Positions 18,594 to 27,413 of a stretch of 64,000 nt of DNA are shown one piece after another. Below the pieces are notes generated by a model. That model was not told the DNA's origin and ran no database searches. It saw only the letters and a program-made list of their open reading frames with translations. This DNA is from UBA7957 sp965224675 (GTDB taxonomy: Bacteria; Pseudomonadota; Gammaproteobacteria; Granulosicoccales; Granulosicoccaceae), in NCBI GenBank assembly GCA_965224675.1, contig CBDDAA010000002.1, forward strand, positions 1,240,001-1,304,000, in the 5' to 3' direction. The position numbers and the translations under genes were made by a program. The stretch's first letter is position 1; each line of letters opens with the position of its first letter.

Positions 18594-19041
18594 TGTAGTA
18601 ACGCCGGAAGTGAGAAGCCGTATGATGTCAGGTATCAGGGCCACTGATACAAAGCCTGAAATCATCCTGAGAAAAGGACTTCATGCTCTGGGCTTCCGAT
18701 ACAAGCTTCATGATAAAACGTTGCCAGGTAAACCGGATATTGTTTTACCAAAATATAGTGCTGTAATATTTGCAAATGGATGTTTCTGGCATGCTCATGA
18801 TTGTCATCTATTTAAATGGCCAAAAACACGAGAGGAATTCTGGCGAACAAAATTTATGGCTAACAAGCATCGTGATATAAAAACGTATGAGTTGTTACAA
18901 TCTAAAGGTTGGCGAATTCTTAGAGTCTGGGAATGCGCCCTAAAGGGTAAAACCAGGATTGATCTGGACTCATTACTGCATTCCTGTTCACTCTGGCTTA
19001 AAGGTGTAGATTTAGAAATGGATATTGCTGGTCATGAATAA
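18586..19041 (+). CDS. vsr: Very short patch repair endonuclease
   Basis: A 151-residue Vsr homologue. The family signatures are clear: MSGIRATDTKPEIILRKGLH, FRYKLHDKTLPGKPDIVLP, and the zinc/catalytic segment FANGCFWHAHDCHLFKWPKT. Vsr nicks next to T:G mismatches that arise when methylated cytosine in the Dcm site deaminates, and so repairs the mutagenic side effect of the adjacent methylase. The start is GTG at 18586, overlapping the methylase stop by 8 bp. The C-terminus overlaps the nuclease start. The tight overlaps on both sides show a compact operon. Confidence 0.94.
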   Translation: MVDVVTPEVRSRMMSGIRATDTKPEIILRKGLHALGFRYKLHDKTLPGKPDIVLPKYSAVIFANGCFWHAHDCHLFKWPKTREEFWRTKFMANKHRDIKTYELLQSKGWRILRVWECALKGKTRIDLDSLLHSCSLWLKGVDLEMDIAGHE

Positions 19042-20257
19042 AGGGCATTTATCAGAGTATTTTGAAGGAGTTGGGATAAAGAGGCTTTCTGCAGTAGACT
19101 CCCAACCAAAGACATCCAACCAGCACGAAATTGGTACAACTGTACCTATGCGAAGATTCCTCGGTACAACGAAAATAAAATTTGCAGTCAAATATATCTG
19201 GCTCAATGATGAGCAAGAAACTATCACAGATGAAGGTTGGGCAACTCACTACAATACAAGAGAGGGAAAGCCAAGATCTGCAGAATACAGATTTTACTAT
19301 CCTTCAAACGCTGTCACTAAAAGCATGACTGCAGGAGATACGTTATTTCTTGCAATTCGACCTGACAAATCAATTCTCTTTATTGTCGTCCCCCATGATA
19401 GCACTATCCATAATCAATTGCTTTGGCTGTTTGGAATGGAGCAGCCAGGCAAGAGCTTTATAGTGCAAGATTTTGAACATGGAAAGGACACGAAACTGGA
19501 CTTTGTATCAAGATTTATTCTTGATGAAATAGGTATTGAATTTGAGGATCCTGATGCAAACTCGATTGATACAATCATTGAAAGATTCGGACTAAAATTT
19601 CCGACAACTGCAGTGTTTTCTAATCTGGCACGTCTTACCCTTCCTGAAGTCAATGCCAGAGATGGTGCCGATAATGCATTGCTTGCTTGGCTCAACCATG
19701 AAGAAGCAATGTTCAGAAGATTGGAAAAAAAGATAGTTGCAAGCAGAATTTCTGAAGGATTTATAGAAGGTGATGATGTTGACGTAGATGGGTTCATCAA
19801 ATATTCACTTAGTGTTCAAAACAGACGTAAATCAAGGATGGGGCATTCATTTGAAAATCATTTAAAAGCTGTCTTTGATGCGTGTGAGCTAAAGTATGAT
19901 TCGCAGGTTATTACTGAAAAAGGGAAAAAGCCTGATTTTATTTTCCCTGGAACCAATGAATATTTTGATACAAACTTTGAAGTTGGACTGCTTACAATGC
20001 TGGCAGCAAAATCCAGTTGTAAGGATAGATGGCCCCAAATATTACCGGAAGCTGAACGAATACCCCGGAAGCATCTGGTAACACTTGAGCCAGCAATTTC
20101 AGTTTCCCAGACTGAAATGATGCAAAACTCAAATGTTCAATTGATTGTTCCAGGTGAAATTAGTTCCAGTTATACGACTGATCAGAGATCATGGTTATGG
20201 AGTATTGAGGATTTTATAGAAGCCGTATCAAAAAAACAAACCCGCCCGATGGTCTGA
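19034..20257 (+). CDS. EcoRII-like type IIE restriction endonuclease
   Basis: About 407 residues, matching the roughly 404 of EcoRII. The C-terminal third carries the EcoRII-C catalytic core (PD-(D/E)XK fold): NRRKSRMGHSFENHL, ITEKGKKPDFIFPG, CKDRWPQILPEA and LVTLEPAISVSQ align closely with what I recall of EcoRII. The N-terminal ~170 residues correspond to the effector-DNA-binding domain, which autoinhibits the enzyme until it binds a second site. Predicted target is CCWGG, cut before the first C. A TTG at 19025 is an alternative start; the ATG at 19034 overlaps the vsr stop. The stop codon lies in the loop of the transcription terminator. Confidence 0.9.
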   Translation: MNKGHLSEYFEGVGIKRLSAVDSQPKTSNQHEIGTTVPMRRFLGTTKIKFAVKYIWLNDEQETITDEGWATHYNTREGKPRSAEYRFYYPSNAVTKSMTAGDTLFLAIRPDKSILFIVVPHDSTIHNQLLWLFGMEQPGKSFIVQDFEHGKDTKLDFVSRFILDEIGIEFEDPDANSIDTIIERFGLKFPTTAVFSNLARLTLPEVNARDGADNALLAWLNHEEAMFRRLEKKIVASRISEGFIEGDDVDVDGFIKYSLSVQNRRKSRMGHSFENHLKAVFDACELKYDSQVITEKGKKPDFIFPGTNEYFDTNFEVGLLTMLAAKSSCKDRWPQILPEAERIPRKHLVTLEPAISVSQTEMMQNSNVQLIVPGEISSSYTTDQRSWLWSIEDFIEAVSKKQTRPMV

Positions 20258-20272
20258 ACCATCGGGCGGGTT
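20239..20272 (+). terminator. Strong terminator that contains the nuclease stop codon
   Basis: AACCCGCCCGATGGT (20239-20253) and ACCATCGGGCGGGTT (20258-20272) form a perfect 15-bp stem with a CTGA loop followed by a T run. The TGA in the loop is the nuclease stop codon. The preceding A run makes it usable on the minus strand for the convergent ParB-like gene. Confidence 0.93.
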
Positions 20273-20290
20273 TTTTAGCTATATTATCGA

Positions 20291-21994
20291 TTAACGATAG
20301 TGCTTTTTGATGGCTTTCCACTCATCAATAGCACTGATACCACCTTGCTTGGTGTAAGCTTTCATTGGAAACTCCATGTAATTCGGTTGCCAATCTGATT
20401 TTGCAGATTTGCGCGTCCCTTCAAGGCAGTTTTGAATAACCTGCTTTTGCACTTTGGCAGTGGATGAAATATGTGCATCTGCTGTGGTTTTTCCTGCTAC
20501 TTGTTTCACGACGGCATTAATGGCTTGCTTATCACGTAGCAAATCAAAAAATGTTTGGTCTGGTTGCCAGTGGTCTTTCATTTCTACACTGAGTAAATTG
20601 CCTAACATTTCAACCAAGCTAGAACCACAAGGCAGGGTTTCAGCAACAACAAAAGTCAGAACTGTTGTAACCTCCTCATCACTCAAAGTAATAAGCTTTG
20701 AGAAAATGGCATGTAAATCATGCGATTGATACCAATCACCCTTGCGATTGACTAACGTCTCATCATCACTTTTGGGCATATCAAGAAGCTGTCTTATATT
20801 TTGACGCTCTTTCGTAAAAACCGCTTCGGCTTTGTTAGTGCTTAGGCTATCTTTGATGGCATCGCTGTTAGCCTTTTGAGGGTCAGCCTTGATGTCCCAA
20901 AGACTGGAGCCTGCAATGATTTGTGCCACTGCTAAGCGCAAGGCAATTCCGCTATGCCCCAAGAGTTCGGTTCGAACCGCCGAATGGCGGTGCAAATCAA
21001 GATAGTTCTGCATTGCCTTGGTAAGTTCAGGCTTTGCAGTATTAGCCTCTCTCTTTTCAGCGTTTAGTAGAGCTTTGGCTTCTTTTTGTGCCAATAACCC
21101 TTCATGACAAATAACCTCACCATCATTGGATGCAGAAATATAAACCTTACCGCCCGCTTTTTTGTCTGTATCCACATAGTAATAAGCTGGAAAGTACTCA
21201 CCAACATCGAGCACAACCACATCTGCCCAGCCTTTAGCCAGATAACGCTCTTTAGTTTCAGCAATAGATTTATTCTGCAATGCCCAGAATTTTGCCGCAT
21301 CATCAAAATAATTCTCTTCACCAAACAGGTCGGAAATAATCCCGCCTTTATAATCAGCTAAATCAAACAAAGCGTTTTCAGTTGGAATATTGGCTCCACC
21401 AAACAACCAGCTTTTAAGCTGATTACTTTCGGGTGCATATTCATCCTCGCTTCTAAAAAGTACCAGCCATGCTTTTTGCTGTCTTGACGTTGCCATGGTT
21501 AAAATACGGATAGTGCTTGCATGAATATCGCCTTTTCGATAAGCGGTTAGAATGGGTGGTATTAGATTGGCAATAGCCAATCTTTGTTTAACCAGTCGCT
21601 CGGAAATACCAAATTGGCTTGCAATATCTTCTACAGTTTTATCTTGCTTAATCAGGGCGGCAAAAGCTTTGTACTGGTCAATTTCATCCATAGGTAGACG
21701 AGCGATGTTTTCTGCTAAGGATGCTTCAATGGCTTTTGCATCGTCACCGTCTTGCATGACGATGCAAGGAACTGGCTCAATCTTGCCCTCCTCTGCCAGT
21801 TTTTGCAGAGCGTAAAAACGTCGCTGTCCTGCGACAACTTCAAAGCCTTCACAGTTTGGACGCACAAGAAGCGGTTGAAGCACCCCAAGTGAACGAATAC
21901 TTGGTACAAGATTATCAATATCTTTTGCACCTTTCTTGCGGACATTCAAGCTTGTTGTTTTAAGGTTATTAAGTTCTATATGTTGTAATTGCAT
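20291..21994 (-). CDS. ParB/Spo0J-family protein of a mobile element
   Basis: About 567 residues. The ParB N-terminal nuclease-like domain is clear in the first ~120 residues: LNVRKKGAKDIDNLVPSIRS, PLLVRPNCEGFEVVAGQRRF and ASLAENIARLPMDEIDQ. A helix-turn-helix follows (VEDIASQFGISERLVKQRLA). The long C-terminal part has no recognised domain. The start is placed at the second ATG (21994), because the four codons before it (from 22006) contain GGAGGA, an ideal ribosome binding site. Proteins like this are common on integrative elements and plasmids and may act in partition, regulation or DNA nicking. No ParA partner is present, so a pure partition role is doubtful. Confidence 0.85.
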   Translation of the reverse strand: MQLQHIELNNLKTTSLNVRKKGAKDIDNLVPSIRSLGVLQPLLVRPNCEGFEVVAGQRRFYALQKLAEEGKIEPVPCIVMQDGDDAKAIEASLAENIARLPMDEIDQYKAFAALIKQDKTVEDIASQFGISERLVKQRLAIANLIPPILTAYRKGDIHASTIRILTMATSRQQKAWLVLFRSEDEYAPESNQLKSWLFGGANIPTENALFDLADYKGGIISDLFGEENYFDDAAKFWALQNKSIAETKERYLAKGWADVVVLDVGEYFPAYYYVDTDKKAGGKVYISASNDGEVICHEGLLAQKEAKALLNAEKREANTAKPELTKAMQNYLDLHRHSAVRTELLGHSGIALRLAVAQIIAGSSLWDIKADPQKANSDAIKDSLSTNKAEAVFTKERQNIRQLLDMPKSDDETLVNRKGDWYQSHDLHAIFSKLITLSDEEVTTVLTFVVAETLPCGSSLVEMLGNLLSVEMKDHWQPDQTFFDLLRDKQAINAVVKQVAGKTTADAHISSTAKVQKQVIQNCLEGTRKSAKSDWQPNYMEFPMKAYTKQGGISAIDEWKAIKKHYR

Positions 21995-22085
21995 GGTTTC
22001 CTCCATTTAGTTTTAAACGGTGCAGGATTGCACCCCGAAACCCCCGTTTTTTTTATTTTGTGCAGGGGCTTGCGGGTGCAATCCA

Positions 22086-22592
22086 TCACCCGCATCGATA
22101 AATCAGATGCTCACCAGCAATCACTGTTTCGGTATAATCCATTGCTAAATCACGGGCGATAGCGTCATAATCAATGTAGCTTTGGAGGTTTTCAGGAATG
22201 TCGCCGAATAATCCATCATCGACAAACTGGAGGGCTAAATCTCTTAAATTGTTTTCTTCATAAATATCAATTTCAAAGTCATTAGGGTCGGTGTCTTCTT
22301 TAAATTGATAGCCACATTCACCAACGGCAATGACGCAAAGAATTTTCTCGTGTTCTTGCCATTCGTCAACCAGTTCAAAGAAGCGTTTGAAATTTGCTTG
22401 GTTTAGGTCAATAGCTTTTGCTAATTCACAATCAATGTACTCACCATCAATAAATTGAATTTCAAACTCCTCAACAGGGGCACCAAAGTCGTTCTTAATG
22501 GTTTTTACAGATTTATCGTATTCATCACTGGTTCCAAAATAAAAACCTACTGCTGATATGTCATAGGGTTGTGCATATAAATTTAAAGTCAT
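22086..22592 (-). CDS. ardA: ArdA antirestriction protein
   Basis: A 168-residue, strongly acidic protein with the ArdA pattern: a start at YAQPYDISAVGFYFGTSDEY, a middle FFELVDEWQEHEKILCVIAVGE, and an acidic tail ending DYDAIARDLAMDYTETVIAG. ArdA mimics DNA and blocks type I restriction enzymes, which lets incoming elements escape the host. It lies about 700 bp from a complete type I system on the same element, an apparent contradiction that usually reflects its use in a new host. It may be co-transcribed with the ParB-like gene 80 bp downstream. Confidence 0.88.
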   Translation of the reverse strand: MTLNLYAQPYDISAVGFYFGTSDEYDKSVKTIKNDFGAPVEEFEIQFIDGEYIDCELAKAIDLNQANFKRFFELVDEWQEHEKILCVIAVGECGYQFKEDTDPNDFEIDIYEENNLRDLALQFVDDGLFGDIPENLQSYIDYDAIARDLAMDYTETVIAGEHLIYRCG

Positions 22593-23149
22593 GTCTGTCT
22601 CGCTTGTTCTAGGGTTTAATAAACGAGGTTTTTTAAATCAACACCCCGCGCATGAACCATTGCCCAGCGGCGAGCGACCAAAGAAAAAATCAATTAAAAA
22701 TACCGACGACGATTTAAGGAGGAGGACAAATATTTGGTCGGTTGATCAAACTTTCCGGGGATGTGTCCATTGTTTTTGTGGGGGACCGTTTAGACGATCC
22801 CCATGAACGCCAGAGAAACAAAGTGAATCGAAAGTGAATGGATGGAACGACTTACGGGTAAAAATAATGGACGCAAAGCAAAGCGGCCCCGGATTTGATG
22901 TAAGCTGGTAATCTGGTTCTAGCGCAACGAAGGCGCGCGTCAAATAAACATGTGACGGCATCCTTGCCGTTGCCACTTATTTACTCCTGTCAGGGATGGA
23001 AACCCGAAGGGCTGAAACGACCTTGCTTTTAGGTCGGTTCGGTCACTAGATGACAGCCCGCCCGGACAGCATGAAATATTCCTTTTATGTTGTAGCTTCC
23101 TCAATTTTCCCCTATTCTCCACCACAGTTACTATAAATGTGGTGCTGAT
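22593..23149. other. Non-coding 557-bp region ahead of type I R-M operon
   Basis: No convincing reading frame is present on either strand, although the region is not AT-rich like other spacers here. It holds at least two foldable parts. The first is a hairpin at 22781-22802 (GGGGA and TCCCC plus CGT and ACG arms around TTAG). The second is the compact structure at 22987-23059, described separately. It probably contains the promoters of ardA and of the type I operon. Confidence 0.6.
22987..23059 (+). ncRNA. Candidate structured RNA or cis-regulatory fold
   Basis: Several short helices fit together. CTGTCA (22987-22992) can pair with TGACAG (23051-23056). GGG (22993-22995) can pair with CCC (23003-23005). 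CGACCT (23018-23023) can pair with AGGTCG (23031-23036) around a 7-base loop. GGGCTG (23009-23014) can alternatively pair with CAGCCC (23054-23059), giving a competing helix or pseudoknot. The segment is non-coding and lies about 90 bp ahead of the HTH gene that opens the type I operon. The strand is assumed. I cannot assign it to a known RNA family. Confidence 0.4.
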
Positions 23150-23329
23150 ATGGGCGACGAAATTTTAACCTTGAAAGAGGTTGCAAAATATTTGAAGTTG
23201 GCTGAGAAGACAACTTACAGACTGGCGGCTGAAGGCAAGCTGCCAGGCTTTAAGGTGGGTGGTAGCTGGCGGTTTCGTCAAAGCGAGATTGAGAAATGGA
23301 TAATGGAAAAGGAGCGGAAGGTTAAATGA
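23150..23329 (+). CDS. Excisionase-family HTH protein at head of type I R-M operon
   Basis: A 59-residue protein beginning MGDEILTLKEVAKYLKLAEK and containing KLPGFKVGGSWRFRQSEIEKW. This is the winged-helix DNA-binding module of the excisionase/MerR-like family (TIGR01764 type). Its TGA overlaps the hsdR ATG by 4 bp (ATGA), which proves operon membership. Small HTH proteins of this kind often open type I R-M operons and probably regulate them, delaying restriction after entry to a new host. It could also be an excisionase of the element, but no matching integrase lies nearby. Confidence 0.83.
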   Translation: MGDEILTLKEVAKYLKLAEKTTYRLAAEGKLPGFKVGGSWRFRQSEIEKWIMEKERKVK

Positions 23330-26094
23330 TAGCCGCAAACCAAAACCCTGAACAAAAAGCCCGCGATAAAATTGATGCTATGTTGATTGAGGCTGGGTGG
23401 GTTGTACAAGGTAACAAAAAAATTGATTTTAACGCGGGGCTTGGCATCGCCATTCGTGAATATCAAACTGATGTTGGACCCGCCGATTATGCTTTATTCG
23501 TGGATAAGAAGGCTGTTGGTGTTATAGAAGCCAAACGTGAAAAAGAAGCACAGAACATTACAACTGTTGAAGAGCAGTCCGGTGATTATGCCAAAGCTAA
23601 GCTAAAATGGGTGCAAAACAGTCAACCGTTACCATTTATTTATGAAAGCACCGGTGTTATCACTCGTTTTACCAATGGGAAAGACCCCAAGCCGCGTTCA
23701 CGTGAAATATTTACTTTCCACAGACCAGAGACACTAAAAGAATGGGCGGATCAGTCAAAATCTCTGCGCAGTCGTTTGCAAGACATGCCGTCCCTTGACC
23801 ATGAGGGATTACGCAAATGTCAGATCATCGCGATTGAAAATCTGGAAGCCTCTTTCAAAGAAGATAAGCCTCGCGCTCTTATTCAAATGGCAACAGGTTC
23901 GGGCAAGACCTTTACTGCCATAACATCAATCTACCGCCTTCTAAAACACGCTGATGCAAAACGAATTTTGTTTCTGGTGGACACCAAAAACCTAGGGGAA
24001 CAGGCAGAGCAGGAATTTATGAAATTCGTGCCTAATGATGATAACCGTAAGTTTACGGAGCTTTATAATGCGCGGCGACTTTCATCCCCATATGTTCCTA
24101 AAGATGCACAAGTTTGCATTAGTACTATCCAACGTATGTACTCCATCCTTAAAAATGAGGAGCTGGATGACGTGCTGGAGGAGCTGAACCCTGCAGAACA
24201 AATGACAAGGCCAAAACAACCCGTCCCTGTCGGCTATAACGAAAAAGTCCCGCCGGAATTCTTTGATTTCATCATCATTGATGAGTGTCACCGGTCAATT
24301 TACAATACTTGGCGGCAAGTAATTGAGTATTTTGATGCCTATCTTATTGGGCTTACAGCCACGCCAGATAATCGCACTTATGGTTTTTTTAAGAAGAACG
24401 TAGTCAGTGAATACGATCATGAAAAAGCCGTAGCTGATGGCGTGAATGTAGGAAACGAAGTTTATTTGATTGAAACCGAGCGCACTACTGGCGGCGGTAC
24501 GCTTAAGGCTGACCAACAAATAGAACGCAGGGAAAAGCTTACTCGTAAAAAACGATGGGAACGCCAAGATGAGGATGAAGTCTATACCTCTACACAACTT
24601 GACCGAAATATTGTAAATCCTGATCAAATCCGCACCGTTATTCGCACCTTCAAGGATAACCTGCCTGAGATATTCCCTGGACGAAACGAAGTTCCAAAAA
24701 CCCTAATATTTGCAAAAACAGACAGCCACGCCGATGACATCATCCAGACCGTGCGTGAAGAGTTCGGCGAAGGTAATGAATTCTGTAAGAAAATTACATA
24801 CAAGATCACCGAAGACCCAAAATCCGTACTTGCACAGTTCCGCAATGATTATTACCCACGCATCGCAGTGACGGTAGACATGATCGCAACAGGCACGGAT
24901 GTAAAACCATTAGAATGCCTTTTGTTCATGCGTGATGTTAAAAGCCGTAACTACTTTGAACAAATGAAAGGGCGCGGCACACGAACGCTGGATTATGATG
25001 ACCTGAAAAAAGTTACGCCCTCGGCAACCAGTGCAAAAACACACTATGTAATAGTGGATGCAATCGGTGTAACCAAATCCTTAAAAACTGCAAGCCAGCC
25101 GCTAATCACTAAACCATCTGTTCCCCTTAAAGATTTAGCCATGGGCGTGATGATGGGGGCAAGTGATGAAGATACGGTCAGCTCTTTGGCTGGTCGTTTA
25201 TCCCGTCTGAATAAACAGCTTGATGATAAAGACCTTGCGCGGATCAAGGAAAAAACAGGCGGTATAGAGCTAACCGATATTGTCGGCGGGCTTCTTTCTG
25301 CAATTGATCCAGATAAGGTAGACATCAAGGCTAGAGAGATTGAACAAATCCCCAAAGATGAAGAGCCAAATTTTGAGACACAAACCAAGGCGCAAAGCGA
25401 ACTGGTTAGTGATGCCGCGAATGTGTTTAGCGGTGAGCTGATCGAGCTTTTAGAAACTATCCGCAAGGATAAAGAACAAACCATTGACCATGAGAGTCTT
25501 GATAACGTAACCCGCGCTGAATGGGATGGTGATGCGCAAGAAAACGCAAAATCGATGGTGCAGGAATTTGAAACCTATTTAGAAAATAATCGAGATGAAA
25601 TTGAGGCACTCACTATTTTTTATAGCACGCCACACAGACGACAAAACGTAACCTTTACCATGATAAAACAGCTCATGGATAAAATTAAAGATGATAAGCC
25701 AATCTTGGCTCCAGTGAGAGTTTGGCAAGCCTATGCTTATCTTGATGAAGTGAAGAGTAAAAATCCGTTAAGTGAATTGACCGCGCTTATTGCCCTAATC
25801 CGCCGTGCTTGCGGAATAGATAAAAATATTTCTCGCCATAGCGATATTGTACGTAAGAATTTTCAGGACTGGATAATGAAACATCATAGCGGCGGCGATC
25901 AGAAATTCGACAAAGAACAAATGGAGTGGCTGCACATGATACGGGATCATATTATCAGCTCATTTCATATCGAGCGTGATGATCTTGAATCAAACCCCTT
26001 CGATGCCAAAGGTGGCATGGGTAAAATGTATCAGCTTTTCGGTGAAGATATGGATAGCCTAATTAATGATCTTAATGAGGCATTAGCGGCATGA
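23326..26094 (+). CDS. hsdR: Type I restriction enzyme, R subunit
   Basis: A 922-residue HsdR. The N-terminal nuclease shows the PD-(D/E)XK elements D54 and E68-A-K70 (VGVIEAKREKEAQ). The translocase then shows Walker A QMATGSGKTFTAI near residue 190, the DEAD-box-like motif FIIIDECHRSIYN, LIGLTATP, and motif VI FEQMKGRGTRTLD. The C-terminal ~250 residues mediate assembly with the M2S core. It translocates DNA past itself and cuts at a distance from unmethylated sites. It overlaps both its neighbours by 4 bp. The architecture resembles the EcoR124-like or KAP families rather than EcoKI. Confidence 0.94.
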   Translation: MIAANQNPEQKARDKIDAMLIEAGWVVQGNKKIDFNAGLGIAIREYQTDVGPADYALFVDKKAVGVIEAKREKEAQNITTVEEQSGDYAKAKLKWVQNSQPLPFIYESTGVITRFTNGKDPKPRSREIFTFHRPETLKEWADQSKSLRSRLQDMPSLDHEGLRKCQIIAIENLEASFKEDKPRALIQMATGSGKTFTAITSIYRLLKHADAKRILFLVDTKNLGEQAEQEFMKFVPNDDNRKFTELYNARRLSSPYVPKDAQVCISTIQRMYSILKNEELDDVLEELNPAEQMTRPKQPVPVGYNEKVPPEFFDFIIIDECHRSIYNTWRQVIEYFDAYLIGLTATPDNRTYGFFKKNVVSEYDHEKAVADGVNVGNEVYLIETERTTGGGTLKADQQIERREKLTRKKRWERQDEDEVYTSTQLDRNIVNPDQIRTVIRTFKDNLPEIFPGRNEVPKTLIFAKTDSHADDIIQTVREEFGEGNEFCKKITYKITEDPKSVLAQFRNDYYPRIAVTVDMIATGTDVKPLECLLFMRDVKSRNYFEQMKGRGTRTLDYDDLKKVTPSATSAKTHYVIVDAIGVTKSLKTASQPLITKPSVPLKDLAMGVMMGASDEDTVSSLAGRLSRLNKQLDDKDLARIKEKTGGIELTDIVGGLLSAIDPDKVDIKAREIEQIPKDEEPNFETQTKAQSELVSDAANVFSGELIELLETIRKDKEQTIDHESLDNVTRAEWDGDAQENAKSMVQEFETYLENNRDEIEALTIFYSTPHRRQNVTFTMIKQLMDKIKDDKPILAPVRVWQAYAYLDEVKSKNPLSELTALIALIRRACGIDKNISRHSDIVRKNFQDWIMKHHSGGDQKFDKEQMEWLHMIRDHIISSFHIERDDLESNPFDAKGGMGKMYQLFGEDMDSLINDLNEALAA

Positions 26095-27413
26095 TGGAAG
26101 AGTTACCAAATGGGTGGACTAAGACCAAATTGAGCCAAATTGCACAGTGGGGATCAGGCGGAACTCCATCCAGAAAAAAGCCACACTATTTTTCAGGTAA
26201 TATTCCTTGGATAAAAACAGGAGAGCTTGGAAGTAAATATGTTCGCGGTGCAGAAGAGCATATTACTGAAGAAGCTATCAAGAAATCAAGCGCCAAAGTA
26301 TTCCCTAAGGGTTCCGTTGGAATTGCTATGTATGGCGCAACCATTGGCAAGGTTTCTATCTGGGGAATTGATGCATCTACTAATCAAGCATGTGCTGTTG
26401 CCAAATGCTATTCAGAATTGATCGATAATGAGTTTCTATACTACCTTTTGTTCAGTGAAAAACGTGGATTTATCAACTCTGGTAAAGGTGGAGCGCAACC
26501 AAATATTTCACAAGGGTTGCTAAAAGAGTGGGCAATATTTCTCCCCCCCCTAAATGAACAAAAGCGGATTGTGGCGAAGATTGAGGAGCTGTTTTCCGAA
26601 CTAGACAATGGGTTAAAATGTCTAAAAACGACCGCTTCCTTGTTAGAGGCACTATATCAATCTGCGCTCGATGCTGCTTTTAAAGAAATTACAGATTATA
26701 AACTCTTACCAGACTTACTTTCAGAAAAGTTATCTAATGGCTATTCGGGAAAGCCTGTAAAATATAAGACTGGGCATAAGGTTCTTAGCCTTTCATCTAC
26801 CACGTCAGGAATTTTTGATGGTAGCCACTACAAATTCCTTGATGAGGAAGGTTTAGAAGACCGAAATATTTGGTGTCAACCAAATGACATTTTCGTGCAA
26901 AGAGGAAATACAATTGAATATGTCGGTGTCCCCGCTATTTATACAGGAAAGCTAAAAGAATTCATTTTCCCAGATTTAATGATAAGGCTGCGCGCAAATG
27001 AAAACATTATCCTAACAAAATTTTTATATTATGTACTATCTAGCCCAAGCATTAGAAATTACATGAGGGAGAAATCTAAAGGTTCCGCAGGGACCATGCC
27101 TAAAATTAATCAAGCTATACTTTCATCCATAAACATTCCTTTTTGTTCATTAGGTGAACAGCTCAAGATAGTTCAGGATATTGAAAAAAAATTGTCAATC
27201 ATTCTATCTTTGAAAGAAACAGTTCAAGAGCACCTTAAAAAATCCGAAGCCCTGCGCCAATCCATCCTGAAAAAAGCCTTCTCTGGCAAGCTCATCCCTC
27301 AAGACCAAACCGATGAACCAGCTTCCGTCCTGCTCGAACGCATCAAAGCAGAAAAAGAAAAACTATCCGCTAAACCAAAAAAGAAATCCAAAAAAAGGAA
27401 GACTGCCGCTTGA
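26091..27413 (+). CDS. hsdS: Type I restriction-modification specificity subunit
   Basis: A 440-residue HsdS with two target recognition domains. TRD1 covers roughly residues 1-150 (WTKTKLSQIAQWGSGGTPSR, TNQACAVA, PNISQG) and ends at the conserved helix LPPLNEQKRIVAKIEELFSE. TRD2 covers roughly 195-365 and ends at CSLGEQLKIVQDIEKKL, followed by the second spacer helix. A basic lysine tail ends the protein. The recognised bipartite sequence cannot be read from the protein. It starts at ATGATG inside the end of hsdR. Confidence 0.93.
   Translation: MMEELPNGWTKTKLSQIAQWGSGGTPSRKKPHYFSGNIPWIKTGELGSKYVRGAEEHITEEAIKKSSAKVFPKGSVGIAMYGATIGKVSIWGIDASTNQACAVAKCYSELIDNEFLYYLLFSEKRGFINSGKGGAQPNISQGLLKEWAIFLPPLNEQKRIVAKIEELFSELDNGLKCLKTTASLLEALYQSALDAAFKEITDYKLLPDLLSEKLSNGYSGKPVKYKTGHKVLSLSSTTSGIFDGSHYKFLDEEGLEDRNIWCQPNDIFVQRGNTIEYVGVPAIYTGKLKEFIFPDLMIRLRANENIILTKFLYYVLSSPSIRNYMREKSKGSAGTMPKINQAILSSINIPFCSLGEQLKIVQDIEKKLSIILSLKETVQEHLKKSEALRQSILKKAFSGKLIPQDQTDEPASVLLERIKAEKEKLSAKPKKKSKKRKTAA

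Noticed and set aside
20291..22006. ParB-like gene as a true partition system
   Set aside because: No ParA and no clear parS-like repeats are present nearby, so only the ParB-like domain is claimed.
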